From assembly GCA_007996965.1 (NCBI GenBank), contig BIMP01000001.1, positions 496,001-560,000 on the forward strand: a stretch of DNA of 64,000 nt, read 5' to 3'. Under the pieces are notes generated by a model. The model saw only the letters and a list, made by a program, of their open reading frames with translations, had not been told where the DNA came from and made no database searches. The position numbers were made by a program, and so were the translations under genes. Origin of the DNA: a cyanobiont of Ornithocercus magnificus (GTDB lineage Bacteria; Cyanobacteriota; Cyanobacteriia; PCC-6307; Cyanobiaceae). This document shows positions 56,039 through 64,000 of this stretch, in pieces (position 1 is the stretch's first letter; each line of letters opens with the position of its first letter).

Positions 56039-57121
56039 ATGACCAAGCATCACTTCCGGGAAAAGCTTTATTGGATGTTTGCTTCCTTTGGTCGGCATTG
56101 GTTTGGCCGGCACTTCACATGTACTGAATGGGAAGCCTTAGCTGCTTATCGTGGCCTTGTACAGCAAGCTTTTTGTAGTACACCACTACAACTGAATATC
56201 TGCAGTGATATTTGGCACCAAGGCCGATTTCAAAGTGCTCATGAAAAACGCCCCTTCTTTAGTCCAAGTCAAAGGGAGCGTGAAGGTTCATCTCATCACT
56301 ATGGCCATGATATACAGATCAAGCGGTATGCAGGATTACCTTTAGTAGGACCACCACTACCTCTACTGCTAGAGCACGGTTTGAAGGTAACCAGGAATTC
56401 AGTCTTCGAAGCCCCCCGTACCTGGGCATACCGTGGTTATCTCTGTATGGGTCCACTCCGAGCTTATTGGCTACGGCAACAGTACGGCTGTGCAGTGACA
56501 ATAGTTGGGCCCTGGATTCGCTTTGCCCGTCCATTGCTAGAAGCAACCCAGATTCATAAGCAGCGCAGACTTTGGGGCAAGACCCTTTTGGTGCTGCTAG
56601 CCCACAGCTGGGACCGCGTAAGTCGATCGACAAATCTTGATGCCTGCGTAAGTGTCGTGCAGGAGCTCTGCAAGCATGAAGGATATCAGCAAGTGATTTG
56701 GCTAAGGCACTGGAAGGACTTACAGCAGCCATCTTTGCCTCCGGGATGGCTGCTGGCTTGCAATGGCCATCGTTCAAATCCATGGTTCTTGGATGTGTTA
56801 CGAACGCTGCTCGAGTTATGTGATGGCTTAGCTAGCAATGCCTTCGGAACTCATCTGGGCTATGCAGTTGCCTTTGGACGATCACTACATTGGATTGATG
56901 TGCCTGCTGAGCAAGACTTGAGCCAGTTACCGCTGAGTCAAGCACAACAGGAACTGGAAGAATGGGAAGAACGACGGCGTCTTATCCACAAACTGAGAGC
57001 TATCCTCATGGAGTCTCCTGCGAACCAACAAGAAAAGCTCCACAACTTGCTAGAGCCTTACTGGGGACTCAATACTCATCTTACCACTGAGCAACTACGG
57101 ACTATACTACAGTCTGGCTAG
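56039..57121 (+). CDS. Unidentified protein, possible GT-B-fold glycosyltransferase
   Basis: A 360-residue protein with no identified family. The sequence appears alpha/beta, and residues about 245-285 (LACNGHRSNPWFLDVLRTLLELCDGLASNAFGTHLGYAVAFGRSLHWID) resemble the nucleotide-sugar-binding helix-loop of GT-B enzymes, particularly the 'FGTHLGYA.xxGR' end. A strand-rich LLVLLAHSWDRVSR segment at about 184-197 precedes it. No signal peptide or membrane helix. It directly follows kdsA, so a Kdo-linked acceptor or donor is the best guess. Nothing in the sequence proves transferase activity. Confidence 0.55.
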   Translation: MTKHHFREKLYWMFASFGRHWFGRHFTCTEWEALAAYRGLVQQAFCSTPLQLNICSDIWHQGRFQSAHEKRPFFSPSQREREGSSHHYGHDIQIKRYAGLPLVGPPLPLLLEHGLKVTRNSVFEAPRTWAYRGYLCMGPLRAYWLRQQYGCAVTIVGPWIRFARPLLEATQIHKQRRLWGKTLLVLLAHSWDRVSRSTNLDACVSVVQELCKHEGYQQVIWLRHWKDLQQPSLPPGWLLACNGHRSNPWFLDVLRTLLELCDGLASNAFGTHLGYAVAFGRSLHWIDVPAEQDLSQLPLSQAQQELEEWEERRRLIHKLRAILMESPANQQEKLHNLLEPYWGLNTHLTTEQLRTILQSG

Positions 57122-57144
57122 CTAAGCAAAGTATATAATTGAAG

Positions 57145-58011
57145 TTATGACCTTGTTATTATCTTACTACTGTATACGAGGCGCTGGTTCATTGATGCGA
57201 TTGCTGGTATACCGAGAGCAAAGCTCACCGCGGGTGATTGGCAAGTAAGCCAAGAAGCATCATAGCGAATGTTAGCGCAGTGATCAATGTCGAAGCGTAT
57301 CCGGTTCCCTGAGAGAATGTGGCTGCTGGAATTTCCACCAGGATGAAGCATAGCTTTGTCGAAGGTTAGATTCAGCCAGTTGCATAAACGCTCTAGAGTC
57401 TTCTCTGGCTCAAGGGCAAGCTCCTCATATCCCATCTGGAAGACAGGACAGCAACTGGCATTGAGTTTCCGCTCCATTTTTCTATTCAGCCACCACCAGC
57501 GCATTAGGGCCTGGCAACCGGCCAGTGGATTCCTGACACGACGAATTCTAGAATGAATCCAGGAGCGAGCATCACGCACCAGGAAAATGACACGGACTGG
57601 CCTCCCTAGCTGCTCCGCTAGCCAGTCTGGGGAAATAGTATCCGCTTGATAAGATTCGACTATCCATCGCGGTGATGATTGACCAGGCATGGATTTGCTT
57701 CTCTCAGCGAGTGCTAAAAGACGATCCAGTTTCTTTTCTAGAGGCAGGTCATCATGAGTAGATAACCAGTCAAGCATTGGTCCCCACAAAGGGCAGTTCA
57801 CAGCCAGGGCCTCGCAAGTACAACGTCTTTTGAAGCGGCCGTGGCCACGTAGATAGGCAGGACCACAGCTAATCTCCTCTGGCCTTGGCTGACGCAGCAG
57901 CCTCATGGCCTCGCCAAGTCCCATTATCTCAGGATGAACACCGAGTGACAAATCCAAGATCGTGGTACCACTGTGACCAAGGCCACGAATTAATAAGAGT
58001 CCGGAGGCCAT
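57145..58011 (-). CDS. Sulfotransferase family protein (second)
   Basis: A 288-residue PAPS-dependent sulfotransferase. The N-terminal loop is LLIRGLGHSGTTILDLSL (about 6-23), and the 3'-phosphate-binding VIFLVRDARSWIHSRIRRVR lies at about 134-153. It is unlike the first sulfotransferase (52632) beyond these motifs. Its substrate is unknown. It lies 12 bases after uvrD on the same strand, an unexpected operon partner. A second copy near the Kdo genes strengthens the case for a sulfated surface glycan. Confidence 0.83.
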   Translation of the reverse strand: MASGLLLIRGLGHSGTTILDLSLGVHPEIMGLGEAMRLLRQPRPEEISCGPAYLRGHGRFKRRCTCEALAVNCPLWGPMLDWLSTHDDLPLEKKLDRLLALAERSKSMPGQSSPRWIVESYQADTISPDWLAEQLGRPVRVIFLVRDARSWIHSRIRRVRNPLAGCQALMRWWWLNRKMERKLNASCCPVFQMGYEELALEPEKTLERLCNWLNLTFDKAMLHPGGNSSSHILSGNRIRFDIDHCANIRYDASWLTCQSPAVSFALGIPAIASMNQRLVYSSKIITRS

Positions 58012-58023
58012 TGACAGCTTTAA

Positions 58024-60453
58024 CTAGTCAGTGTGTGGCAGTACCTTGATTGGAGCTGTTCGTGGATCAATAATCTTCGGCCCTATGCCATTAAATTTCA
58101 CAGCAATTGAAATTTTTTCACCTCTACCAAATACGTGTATGATCTCGCCATCGCCAAAGAGAGCATGACAGACGCGTTTACCTACCAACCAGGTAGATTT
58201 CAACGAGCGCTTGCTGGTGTTAGTGACGCCAGAATTTAATATTTCATTGATGTCTCCCCGATGACTCTTCTCACAACTGATTTGGGCAAGATGATTTAGT
58301 GGCCTCTCTACCCGTGAAGCCAGCCTATTAGGTTGAGGCAGATCACCTTGAACAAGTGTTTTAGGTAACTCCGACAAGAAAATAGAGGGTAAGCTAGTTT
58401 CTCTTACACCACCCCAAAGACGCCGTTCACTAGCGTAGTAAATAAACAAGCGTTCCATTGCGCGCGTGATACCAACATAGCAAAGACGACGCTCTTCTTC
58501 TAGCGATGCCGAATCCTCAAGTGAGCGATGACTGGGAAACAAACCTTGTTCTAATCCTACCATACACACAACTGGGAATTCTAGCCCTTTGCTACTATGA
58601 AGTGTCATCAGGGTGACGTGGTCAGCCACGTTGTTGTTATCTCCGCTAGAGTCACTTGCTAGCGCGGCAGACGCTAGGAAATTTTCAAGATCAGCTTCAT
58701 CATTCTCTTCTTGAAATTGTAATGCTGCATTGACAAGCTCTTGCAGGTTATGCCGGCGTTCCTCCGCTTCATCACCACCATTAGCAGCTAGCTCACTTGC
58801 ATAGCCAGTCTGTTCTATAACCTTTTGGATTAACACTGAAAGCAGAGTACCGTGAACATGAAGCTGTAAGTTGCGGATTAGCTCAGTAAACTGCAATATT
58901 CCCTTAGCAGACCTACTACCGAGGGCCCTCGCCGCTACTGGATCACTAACTACTTCCCAAAGGGGAACGCATAATTGATTAGCCGCGTCAGTTAGTCGCT
59001 GCACTGTAACTTTGCCTATACCACGGCGAGGAACATTTAATACACGCAAGAGGCTAATACTGTCATTAGGATTCACAAGTAAGCGCAGGTAAGCTAGCAC
59101 ATCTTTAATTTCACGCCGATCGTAGAAGCGCAAACCACTTATCACTAAGTATGGAATGCCCCGATGTACAAGTGCCTCCTCAATAGAGCGAGATTGTGCA
59201 TTAGTACGGTAGAGAACTGCCATGTCTCGCCAGCTAAAACTTGGATTACCTGCTTTCAAAATCTGGAGACGATGCACTACCATTTCTGCTTCGGCAACTT
59301 CATCATTGCAACATGTGAGGACAATTGGCTCCCCTTTATAACGAGTGGGGCGTAGAACTTTTTCTATCCGCTTGCTGTTGTTAGCAATTAATGCATTAGC
59401 TGCTTCAAGAATAGTTGATGTGGATCGGTAATTCTCCTCAAGCTTCACCATTGTGTGTGTTAAGTTGTCAGGGGCACCATCACCAAAGTCTTTCTGAAAG
59501 CCCATCAGGATTGTAAAGTCAGCAGCACGAAAGCTATAAATGCTTTGGTCAGCATCACCAACTACAAAAACTGATCGTTCACTCCAATCATTCACAGTGG
59601 CAGGGCTACTACTATTGGTTACCAACAGTTTAATTAGCTCATACTGGGTATGATTGGTATCTTGGTATTCATCTACCAATATATGCCGGAAACGATGGTG
59701 CCAGTAGCTTCTTACCTGTGTGTTTTGCTGCAGTAACTGCATAGATAGTAATAGCAGATCATCAAAATCGAGAGCATTATTGGCAGCTAGTGCCTTGCGA
59801 TAGCATCTATAAGCCTCAGCAACTAGTCGACCCTGCTGTCCTCTTAACTGTAGCTCGAAATCATCAGGTAGCCAGCCCTGATTCTTAGCACTGCTAATCA
59901 TCCAACGAATCTTCTTCGGGTCAAACCTTTTCAGGTCAAGTTGCATCTCCTGCGTAACAATTTTCTTAATCAATTTTTGGGTGTCAACTTCATCAAAGAT
60001 GGAAAACTGTCGTGTCCAGCGAAGTCCTTGAACATCATGAAGCTTTTCTACATCAAGGCGAAGTATGCGGGCAAAAAGAGCATGAAAGGTGCCAATCCAC
60101 AGCTCTTTTATCACTCCTTGGCGAATATGTTTCTTCAGCTGCTGCTGATCCTGAAGCTCAAGTGTATTCCAGGGCTGGCTGAATCGGCTCTCAGCTAGTT
60201 GCTGCTCCAGCAGGCTGCTTAGCCTTTCCTTCATCTCTCGAGCAGCCTTGTTAGTGAATGTAACTGCTAGAATCTGGGTAGGACTAACGTTGTGCTTACT
60301 AATAAGGTAAGCAATGCGATGTGTGAGGGCACGCGTCTTTCCACTACCAGCACCGGCTACTACAAGTAATGGGCCTGTGTGATGCACAACAGCCCGATTC
60401 TGGGCGTCATTGAGACCAGTTAGAAACTCCATGCAGTGAGGCATACTCTCCAC
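58024..60453 (-). CDS. uvrD: ATP-dependent DNA helicase UvrD/PcrA
   Basis: A superfamily 1A 3'-5' helicase used in nucleotide-excision and mismatch repair. The 809 residues hold motif I VVAGAGSGKT (about 31-40), motif Ia TFTNKAAREM, motif II LVDEYQDTN, motif III GDADQSIYSFRAAD, motif IV region and motif V/VI VTLMTLHSSKGLEFP and ERRLCYVGITRAM. The C-terminal about 90 residues carry a tandem-tudor-like end (KRVCHALFGDGEIIHVFGRG), as in PcrA. The start is the ATG at 60453. It heads an apparent pair with the downstream sulfotransferase gene. Confidence 0.96.
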   Translation of the reverse strand: MESMPHCMEFLTGLNDAQNRAVVHHTGPLLVVAGAGSGKTRALTHRIAYLISKHNVSPTQILAVTFTNKAAREMKERLSSLLEQQLAESRFSQPWNTLELQDQQQLKKHIRQGVIKELWIGTFHALFARILRLDVEKLHDVQGLRWTRQFSIFDEVDTQKLIKKIVTQEMQLDLKRFDPKKIRWMISSAKNQGWLPDDFELQLRGQQGRLVAEAYRCYRKALAANNALDFDDLLLLSMQLLQQNTQVRSYWHHRFRHILVDEYQDTNHTQYELIKLLVTNSSSPATVNDWSERSVFVVGDADQSIYSFRAADFTILMGFQKDFGDGAPDNLTHTMVKLEENYRSTSTILEAANALIANNSKRIEKVLRPTRYKGEPIVLTCCNDEVAEAEMVVHRLQILKAGNPSFSWRDMAVLYRTNAQSRSIEEALVHRGIPYLVISGLRFYDRREIKDVLAYLRLLVNPNDSISLLRVLNVPRRGIGKVTVQRLTDAANQLCVPLWEVVSDPVAARALGSRSAKGILQFTELIRNLQLHVHGTLLSVLIQKVIEQTGYASELAANGGDEAEERRHNLQELVNAALQFQEENDEADLENFLASAALASDSSGDNNNVADHVTLMTLHSSKGLEFPVVCMVGLEQGLFPSHRSLEDSASLEEERRLCYVGITRAMERLFIYYASERRLWGGVRETSLPSIFLSELPKTLVQGDLPQPNRLASRVERPLNHLAQISCEKSHRGDINEILNSGVTNTSKRSLKSTWLVGKRVCHALFGDGEIIHVFGRGEKISIAVKFNGIGPKIIDPRTAPIKVLPHTD

Positions 60454-60673
60454 TCTAAAGATCTGTTTAGTTAAGTAGGCATATCTCTGGAATTATGCAC
60501 TAATGACAGGCCTTAGCTGAATAGAATGGTGGTAACTAATGTACTTGAACTTAATCTACTTAAGCTATCTTACCTAAGGCTTCTATAAACCTCCCAGACT
60601 GCAAACGTAGTAGTTTTATCACTCTAGGGAGAATAACCTCAGCGATGATGGTGAGAACCTGTACACTTTATAG

Positions 60674-62962
60674 CTATAGTGCTGCACCTTTCCCGAAGGC
60701 CTGTACTCGTCTTGCCTGATGAGTCAGTATTTTTGTAAGTACCTGAATATGTTGCTTGATAGTAAAGTACTTTAGTGAGCGTTTGCGGCCAGCTTTTCCG
60801 AGATTACTAGCTAGCACAGGATCTTGCATTACCTGTTTTAAAGCTACAGCTAACTCTCCTACGGCTCCCTCAGGAACCAACAGACCAGTGTAGCCATCTA
60901 CAACTACCTCTGGGATACCAGCATGCTGTGTGGAGATAACTGGCACGCCACTTAGCTGAGCCTCTATTACTGCTACCGGGCAACCTTCAGCATCACCATC
61001 AGGAGCTGTACGAGAGGGCTGCAGTAGGCAGCGAGCATGGCGGAGTGCAATAGCAATCTCCTCTGGTGAGCGGAGACCAATAAGTTGTACCTGCTCACTA
61101 AGCTCTAGCTCCCGAATACGTTTTTCCAAGGCTTTCCGCAATGGGCCCTCACCTATAAATTCCAGTTTTATCTGGCTGGCGAGAGCTGGCGAGAGCTGAC
61201 GGCGTACAATGGTGAAGGCCTCGAGTGCGTCAAGTGGCGCCTTCTTCGGCACCAGACGGCCGATAAACAATGCAAGTGGTGGTGCTGTTGCTGGATTGGC
61301 CCCGTAGAATAGATCCGGGTTAGCGCCAGAAGGGCTTACTGTGACTATAGAAGGGTCAGCACCAAGACCCTCCAGCACACGACGCATTGACTGACTCTTC
61401 ACAATAACAGCTGAGGCGAGGCGCATAAGTCGCCGATAACGTTCTTGCAATATCCACAGTCGCCGATGTGCAGAAGCGTCAGAACCTCTAAAATGTACGA
61501 CTAAGGGAACACCACTCCAGACAGCAGCGTCCATTACTCGCACAGCATGAAAACCAAACTCTGCTAATATTACCTGTGGTCGGTGAAAACAAACTAGGAG
61601 ATATGTCACTAACGAGCCTGGCAATGTAGATAAGCGTTGGAAACCTAGCCGTGTGCATATCTTGCTAAGTGTGATAGCCAAACCATAGAAATACTGGCCA
61701 GGACACCTCCAAGGACAGAGACCACAGAACTCATCGCCAAAGTAAGCTTGCTGCTGTAAAGATAGATGGGCTAGATTGGCCCGAATAAAAGTCTCTGTAG
61801 GTAAACGTCGTGTTGGAACTAGTAACAGCAAACGAGGTGCTAGCAAAGGATCCAGCAGTTTGAGAAAACCTACACGTATCATGGATTCCGCATGAGTTTT
61901 GCGCAGTCTGAGAGCATGCTCTGCTAGCCGCTGGCGCCGTGGTACATCCTTTATTAGACTGGAGATAGCAGATGCTAGAGTAGTAATATTGCAGGGTTCG
62001 CTAAGCAGTATACCATTAATATTTTGTTGTATTACTTCTCGTGGACCTGTAGGGCAGTCGGTCGCAATACAGGCACAACCGGCTGCCATAGCTTCTTGTA
62101 AGGCATTAGGGGACCCTTCATAGCGTGATGGTAAGACAAAGATTGTTGCTCGTGCATACCAGCAGTCAATGTCGCTTACGATTCCAGGCATTAACAAGCG
62201 CGCCCGGGCTGTTGGAGTGAGGATTTTTAAGGCTAACTGTAGCTGAGGATGGTTGATTGATATTCCTACTAGTGCTAGCCAACAGTTAGGGCAATCTGAC
62301 GCAATGTCAGAAAAAGCAGCTAGCAAGCGGTCAAATCCCTTTTGATATGGCTTGGTTCCCACTGCCAAGAGCAGTAGTGCTTTTGGAGGCAACTGCGCTT
62401 TTTCTAGAGAGCCCTGACCTTTGCGAGTTGGTAAAGGCCATAAGATAGGATTAGCAAGTGTTGCTATGTGCTGAGCCTGTGCTAGACCACGTTTCTCAAG
62501 CCAAGTCCCAATACGCTTGGTTTGAACTAGATGAAGAGCTGCCTGTGGGTAGAGACAGCGGCGTAGAAGCCACAACAATGGGTTCAAAGGGCGTGCAGGA
62601 GGGTAGTTACGCTCTGCTACTACTACTGGCCAGGGACGACCAAGACTGGCCAATAGTAAATTCAGAGATGGTCGTGTCGTAATTCCAATAGCTAAATCCG
62701 GGGAGTATTTATGTAGCCAGTGCCACAGCCAAACCACTGTTAACTTGGGCAGTCCGGATGTTGGATATATCACTAACTGCACACCATCAGGAGCTGTAAA
62801 AAAAATATCCCTACGGCCCAGCAGCAGATGAACCTCATGACCTGCTTCCTGCAGCCAGGCTGCCCAACACAGAGCAATCCGCTCAGCCCCGCCAGGACCA
62901 AGTGCGTGGATATGCAAAGCAACACGGGCCACCTTCTTAGTACTCTTGCTTGGAAAGCTCAC
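60674..62962 (-). CDS. Fused double GT4 glycosyltransferase
   Basis: One 762-residue protein with two GT4 (GT-B) glycosyltransferases in tandem. The first (about 1-370) begins HIHALGPGGAERIALCWA and has SRYEGSPNALQEAMAAG. The second (about 375-755) begins LLVPTRRLPTETFIRANLAHL, resembling colanic-acid-type transferases, with IGRLVPKKAPLDALEAF, GEGPLRKALEKRI and the DGDAEGCPVAVIEAQ signature. No stop or frameshift separates them. The gene overlaps the upstream unknown gene by 26 bases. Two linked enzymes could add consecutive sugars to the same acceptor. Confidence 0.9.
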   Translation of the reverse strand: MSFPSKSTKKVARVALHIHALGPGGAERIALCWAAWLQEAGHEVHLLLGRRDIFFTAPDGVQLVIYPTSGLPKLTVVWLWHWLHKYSPDLAIGITTRPSLNLLLASLGRPWPVVVAERNYPPARPLNPLLWLLRRCLYPQAALHLVQTKRIGTWLEKRGLAQAQHIATLANPILWPLPTRKGQGSLEKAQLPPKALLLLAVGTKPYQKGFDRLLAAFSDIASDCPNCWLALVGISINHPQLQLALKILTPTARARLLMPGIVSDIDCWYARATIFVLPSRYEGSPNALQEAMAAGCACIATDCPTGPREVIQQNINGILLSEPCNITTLASAISSLIKDVPRRQRLAEHALRLRKTHAESMIRVGFLKLLDPLLAPRLLLLVPTRRLPTETFIRANLAHLSLQQQAYFGDEFCGLCPWRCPGQYFYGLAITLSKICTRLGFQRLSTLPGSLVTYLLVCFHRPQVILAEFGFHAVRVMDAAVWSGVPLVVHFRGSDASAHRRLWILQERYRRLMRLASAVIVKSQSMRRVLEGLGADPSIVTVSPSGANPDLFYGANPATAPPLALFIGRLVPKKAPLDALEAFTIVRRQLSPALASQIKLEFIGEGPLRKALEKRIRELELSEQVQLIGLRSPEEIAIALRHARCLLQPSRTAPDGDAEGCPVAVIEAQLSGVPVISTQHAGIPEVVVDGYTGLLVPEGAVGELAVALKQVMQDPVLASNLGKAGRKRSLKYFTIKQHIQVLTKILTHQARRVQAFGKGAAL

Positions 62963-63830
62963 GCTGTAGCCAGATTTCGAAGCCTGAGGCCACTGTTATT
63001 GCTGAGGTGTTGATCATTAGACCCAGCCATAATTGCGGTTGGCAGACACCCCTACCACACACGAATAGCTCCAATTCATAGCAAAGACTCTCTAGGGTAG
63101 CAAGATGTCGCTCGCTGGCATAGCAGCGGCTGGGTACATAGCGCAATTGCCTAAGCTCTTGCCGTAAACCCTGGAGAGGTAGCAGAACCTGTTGACAAAT
63201 GTGAGTATCTAATGTTAATGGTAATAGACCCCTTAGTAAATTGGTGGTAGCTCGGTAAAGTACATCGGCAGGAATTAGATGGGGCTTAAGATCATCAAGG
63301 AGATAGTAGTCGGCTTCAGCAATGCGATAGATCACATCCTGATCTGCACGAGCTAATGCCAGTTGTAATAAGCAAGCCCGGGAAGATACTGTTTGTTTCC
63401 AAGGATGCTCGCGATTACGCTGACCAGTTGCTGCTGGAGTTGGGACAAAAAGCATTGCTAGATCAGCTTGCTGTTTCAGCCAGGGTTCTAGTCGCTGCAG
63501 GCACAGTTGATCATCTCGATCAAGTGCGGCGTAGACAGAAGCGATGCCAGCGTAAAATTGCTGATAAGGAGGAAGAACGGGGCTGCAATGAAGTGCTTCC
63601 AATAATGCCTGACTTACATGAGAATCTTTTGGACGCCGGTGCCGCCGAAACAGCAATTCTTCAACTTGAAATGGCCATTTGTAGCAGCACAGTTGTATCT
63701 CTAAGAGGGCTACAGCGGTGGGAACATCAGCTGCTGCCAGCGCAATTGATGTTTGGTCCTGAAGTCGCCGCAAAATATGCCGATGCTGCCACCAAACGGA
63801 GCGGTGGCGAAGAGATTGCATTACAGTCAC
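62937..63830 (-). CDS. Unknown helical protein upstream of double glycosyltransferase
   Basis: A 297-residue protein with no recognised family. It is rich in leucine and amphipathic helices, and the pattern resembles alpha-helical repeats (residues about 15-60, 75-120, 145-215, 225-265) but no clear TPR motif can be set out. No signal peptide or membrane helix. GTG at 63830 or ATG at 63821 may be the start. It begins 6 bases after the partial gene to its right and overlaps the double glycosyltransferase by 26 bases, so the three form an operon of surface-glycan type. Confidence 0.6.
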   Translation of the reverse strand: MTVMQSLRHRSVWWQHRHILRRLQDQTSIALAAADVPTAVALLEIQLCCYKWPFQVEELLFRRHRRPKDSHVSQALLEALHCSPVLPPYQQFYAGIASVYAALDRDDQLCLQRLEPWLKQQADLAMLFVPTPAATGQRNREHPWKQTVSSRACLLQLALARADQDVIYRIAEADYYLLDDLKPHLIPADVLYRATTNLLRGLLPLTLDTHICQQVLLPLQGLRQELRQLRYVPSRCYASERHLATLESLCYELELFVCGRGVCQPQLWLGLMINTSAITVASGFEIWLQRELSKQEY

Positions 63831-63836
63831 TATAAT

Positions 63837-64000
63837 TCATCTGCAGTATTTGACTAGCTGGCGTAGCAGCATAAGCATCATTAAGGGTAGGCGTTGTAGA
63901 GGTTTCACAATATGCCAATAGAGATGGTGCCACCAGTTCGTAACAAAGCGGCCATTTTGCTCTAGTGGCAATAGTTGCTGTGGCAGTTGCTTAACGTGTA
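63837..64000 (-). CDS. Partial gene at the right edge
   Basis: The C-terminal 53 codons of a leftward gene cut by the window end. The visible end is basic, with WWHHLYWHIVKPLQRLPLMML and an end RQLVKYCR then TGA at 63837-63839. It has a hydrophobic, membrane-adjacent look and cannot be assigned to a family. It lies 6 bases before the helical unknown gene, so it is probably part of the same operon. Confidence 0.55.
   Translation of the reverse strand, partial: HVKQLPQQLLPLEQNGRFVTNWWHHLYWHIVKPLQRLPLMMLMLLRQLVKYCR

Noticed and set aside
63356-63835. A 159-codon plus-strand frame opposite the unknown helical gene
   Set aside because: The minus-strand frame is nearly twice as long and is tightly spaced with same-strand neighbours, so it is preferred. 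The plus-strand frame has no recognised motif; since the minus-strand protein is also unidentified, some doubt remains.

Overview
The window comes from a marine picocyanobacterium of the Synechococcus/Prochlorococcus lineage. The evidence is photosystem II genes (psbK, psbE-psbF-psbL-psbJ), the Ycf48 and rubredoxin assembly factors, the NDH-1 genes ndhC-ndhK-ndhJ, the Mg-chelatase gene chlD, cyanobacterial domains of unknown function (DUF3155, DUF3181-like) and compact, mixed-strand gene order. GC looks close to one half by eye (not computed). No phycobilisome gene is present, so the genus cannot be fixed. Most genes are intact core genes. No insertion sequence, prophage, CRISPR array or rRNA is visible. 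Two tRNAs are present: Arg(ACG) and Met(CAU). The window is about 64 kb and both ends may cut genes; the right-hand one is clear.

Layout. 0-8 kb: glyA, tRNA-Arg with a good terminator, three small conserved proteins, murJ, sfsA, the ammonium transporter and ispH. 8-18 kb: purH, an esterase, a DUF3155 protein, an orphan histidine kinase, cobS, tgt-psbK, a WecG-type glycosyltransferase, a Gfo/Idh oxidoreductase and a CNNM/CBS membrane protein directly behind tRNA-Met. 18-32 kb: pyrE-ygfZ, phosphoglucomutase-rdgB, a carotenoid oxygenase, fabI-hisB, a split photolyase-like pair, a thioredoxin-fold protein, a DegT aminotransferase, and folK-NUDIX-photolyase. 32-41.5 kb: chlD, an Mla-type lipid transporter pair, YvcK, ndhCKJ, then rubA-ycf48-psbEFLJ.

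41.5-64 kb is rich in nucleotide-sugar and surface-glycan genes: UDP-glucose dehydrogenase and UDP-glucuronate epimerase, galE, a polyprenyl-phosphate sugar transferase, Kdo synthesis genes (kpsF/kdsD, kdsA, kdsB), two sulfotransferases, several glycosyltransferases including a 762-residue double GT4 protein, and unknown proteins beside them. hisS, cca, uvrD and an oxidoreductase-SelD fusion are interspersed. Together these genes could make uronic-acid- and Kdo-containing, possibly sulfated, surface polysaccharide.

No clearly new system is visible. The best candidates for a second look are: the photolyase-like protein split into two genes in reversed domain order; the Kdo/sulfotransferase island with a possible unassigned glycosyltransferase; the oxidoreductase-SelD fusion; an animal-like UDP-glucose dehydrogenase; the near-abutting divergent start codons of folK and chlD; the tRNA-Met/CNNM junction; and several 350-490-base gaps without recognisable genes, which are long for this lineage.
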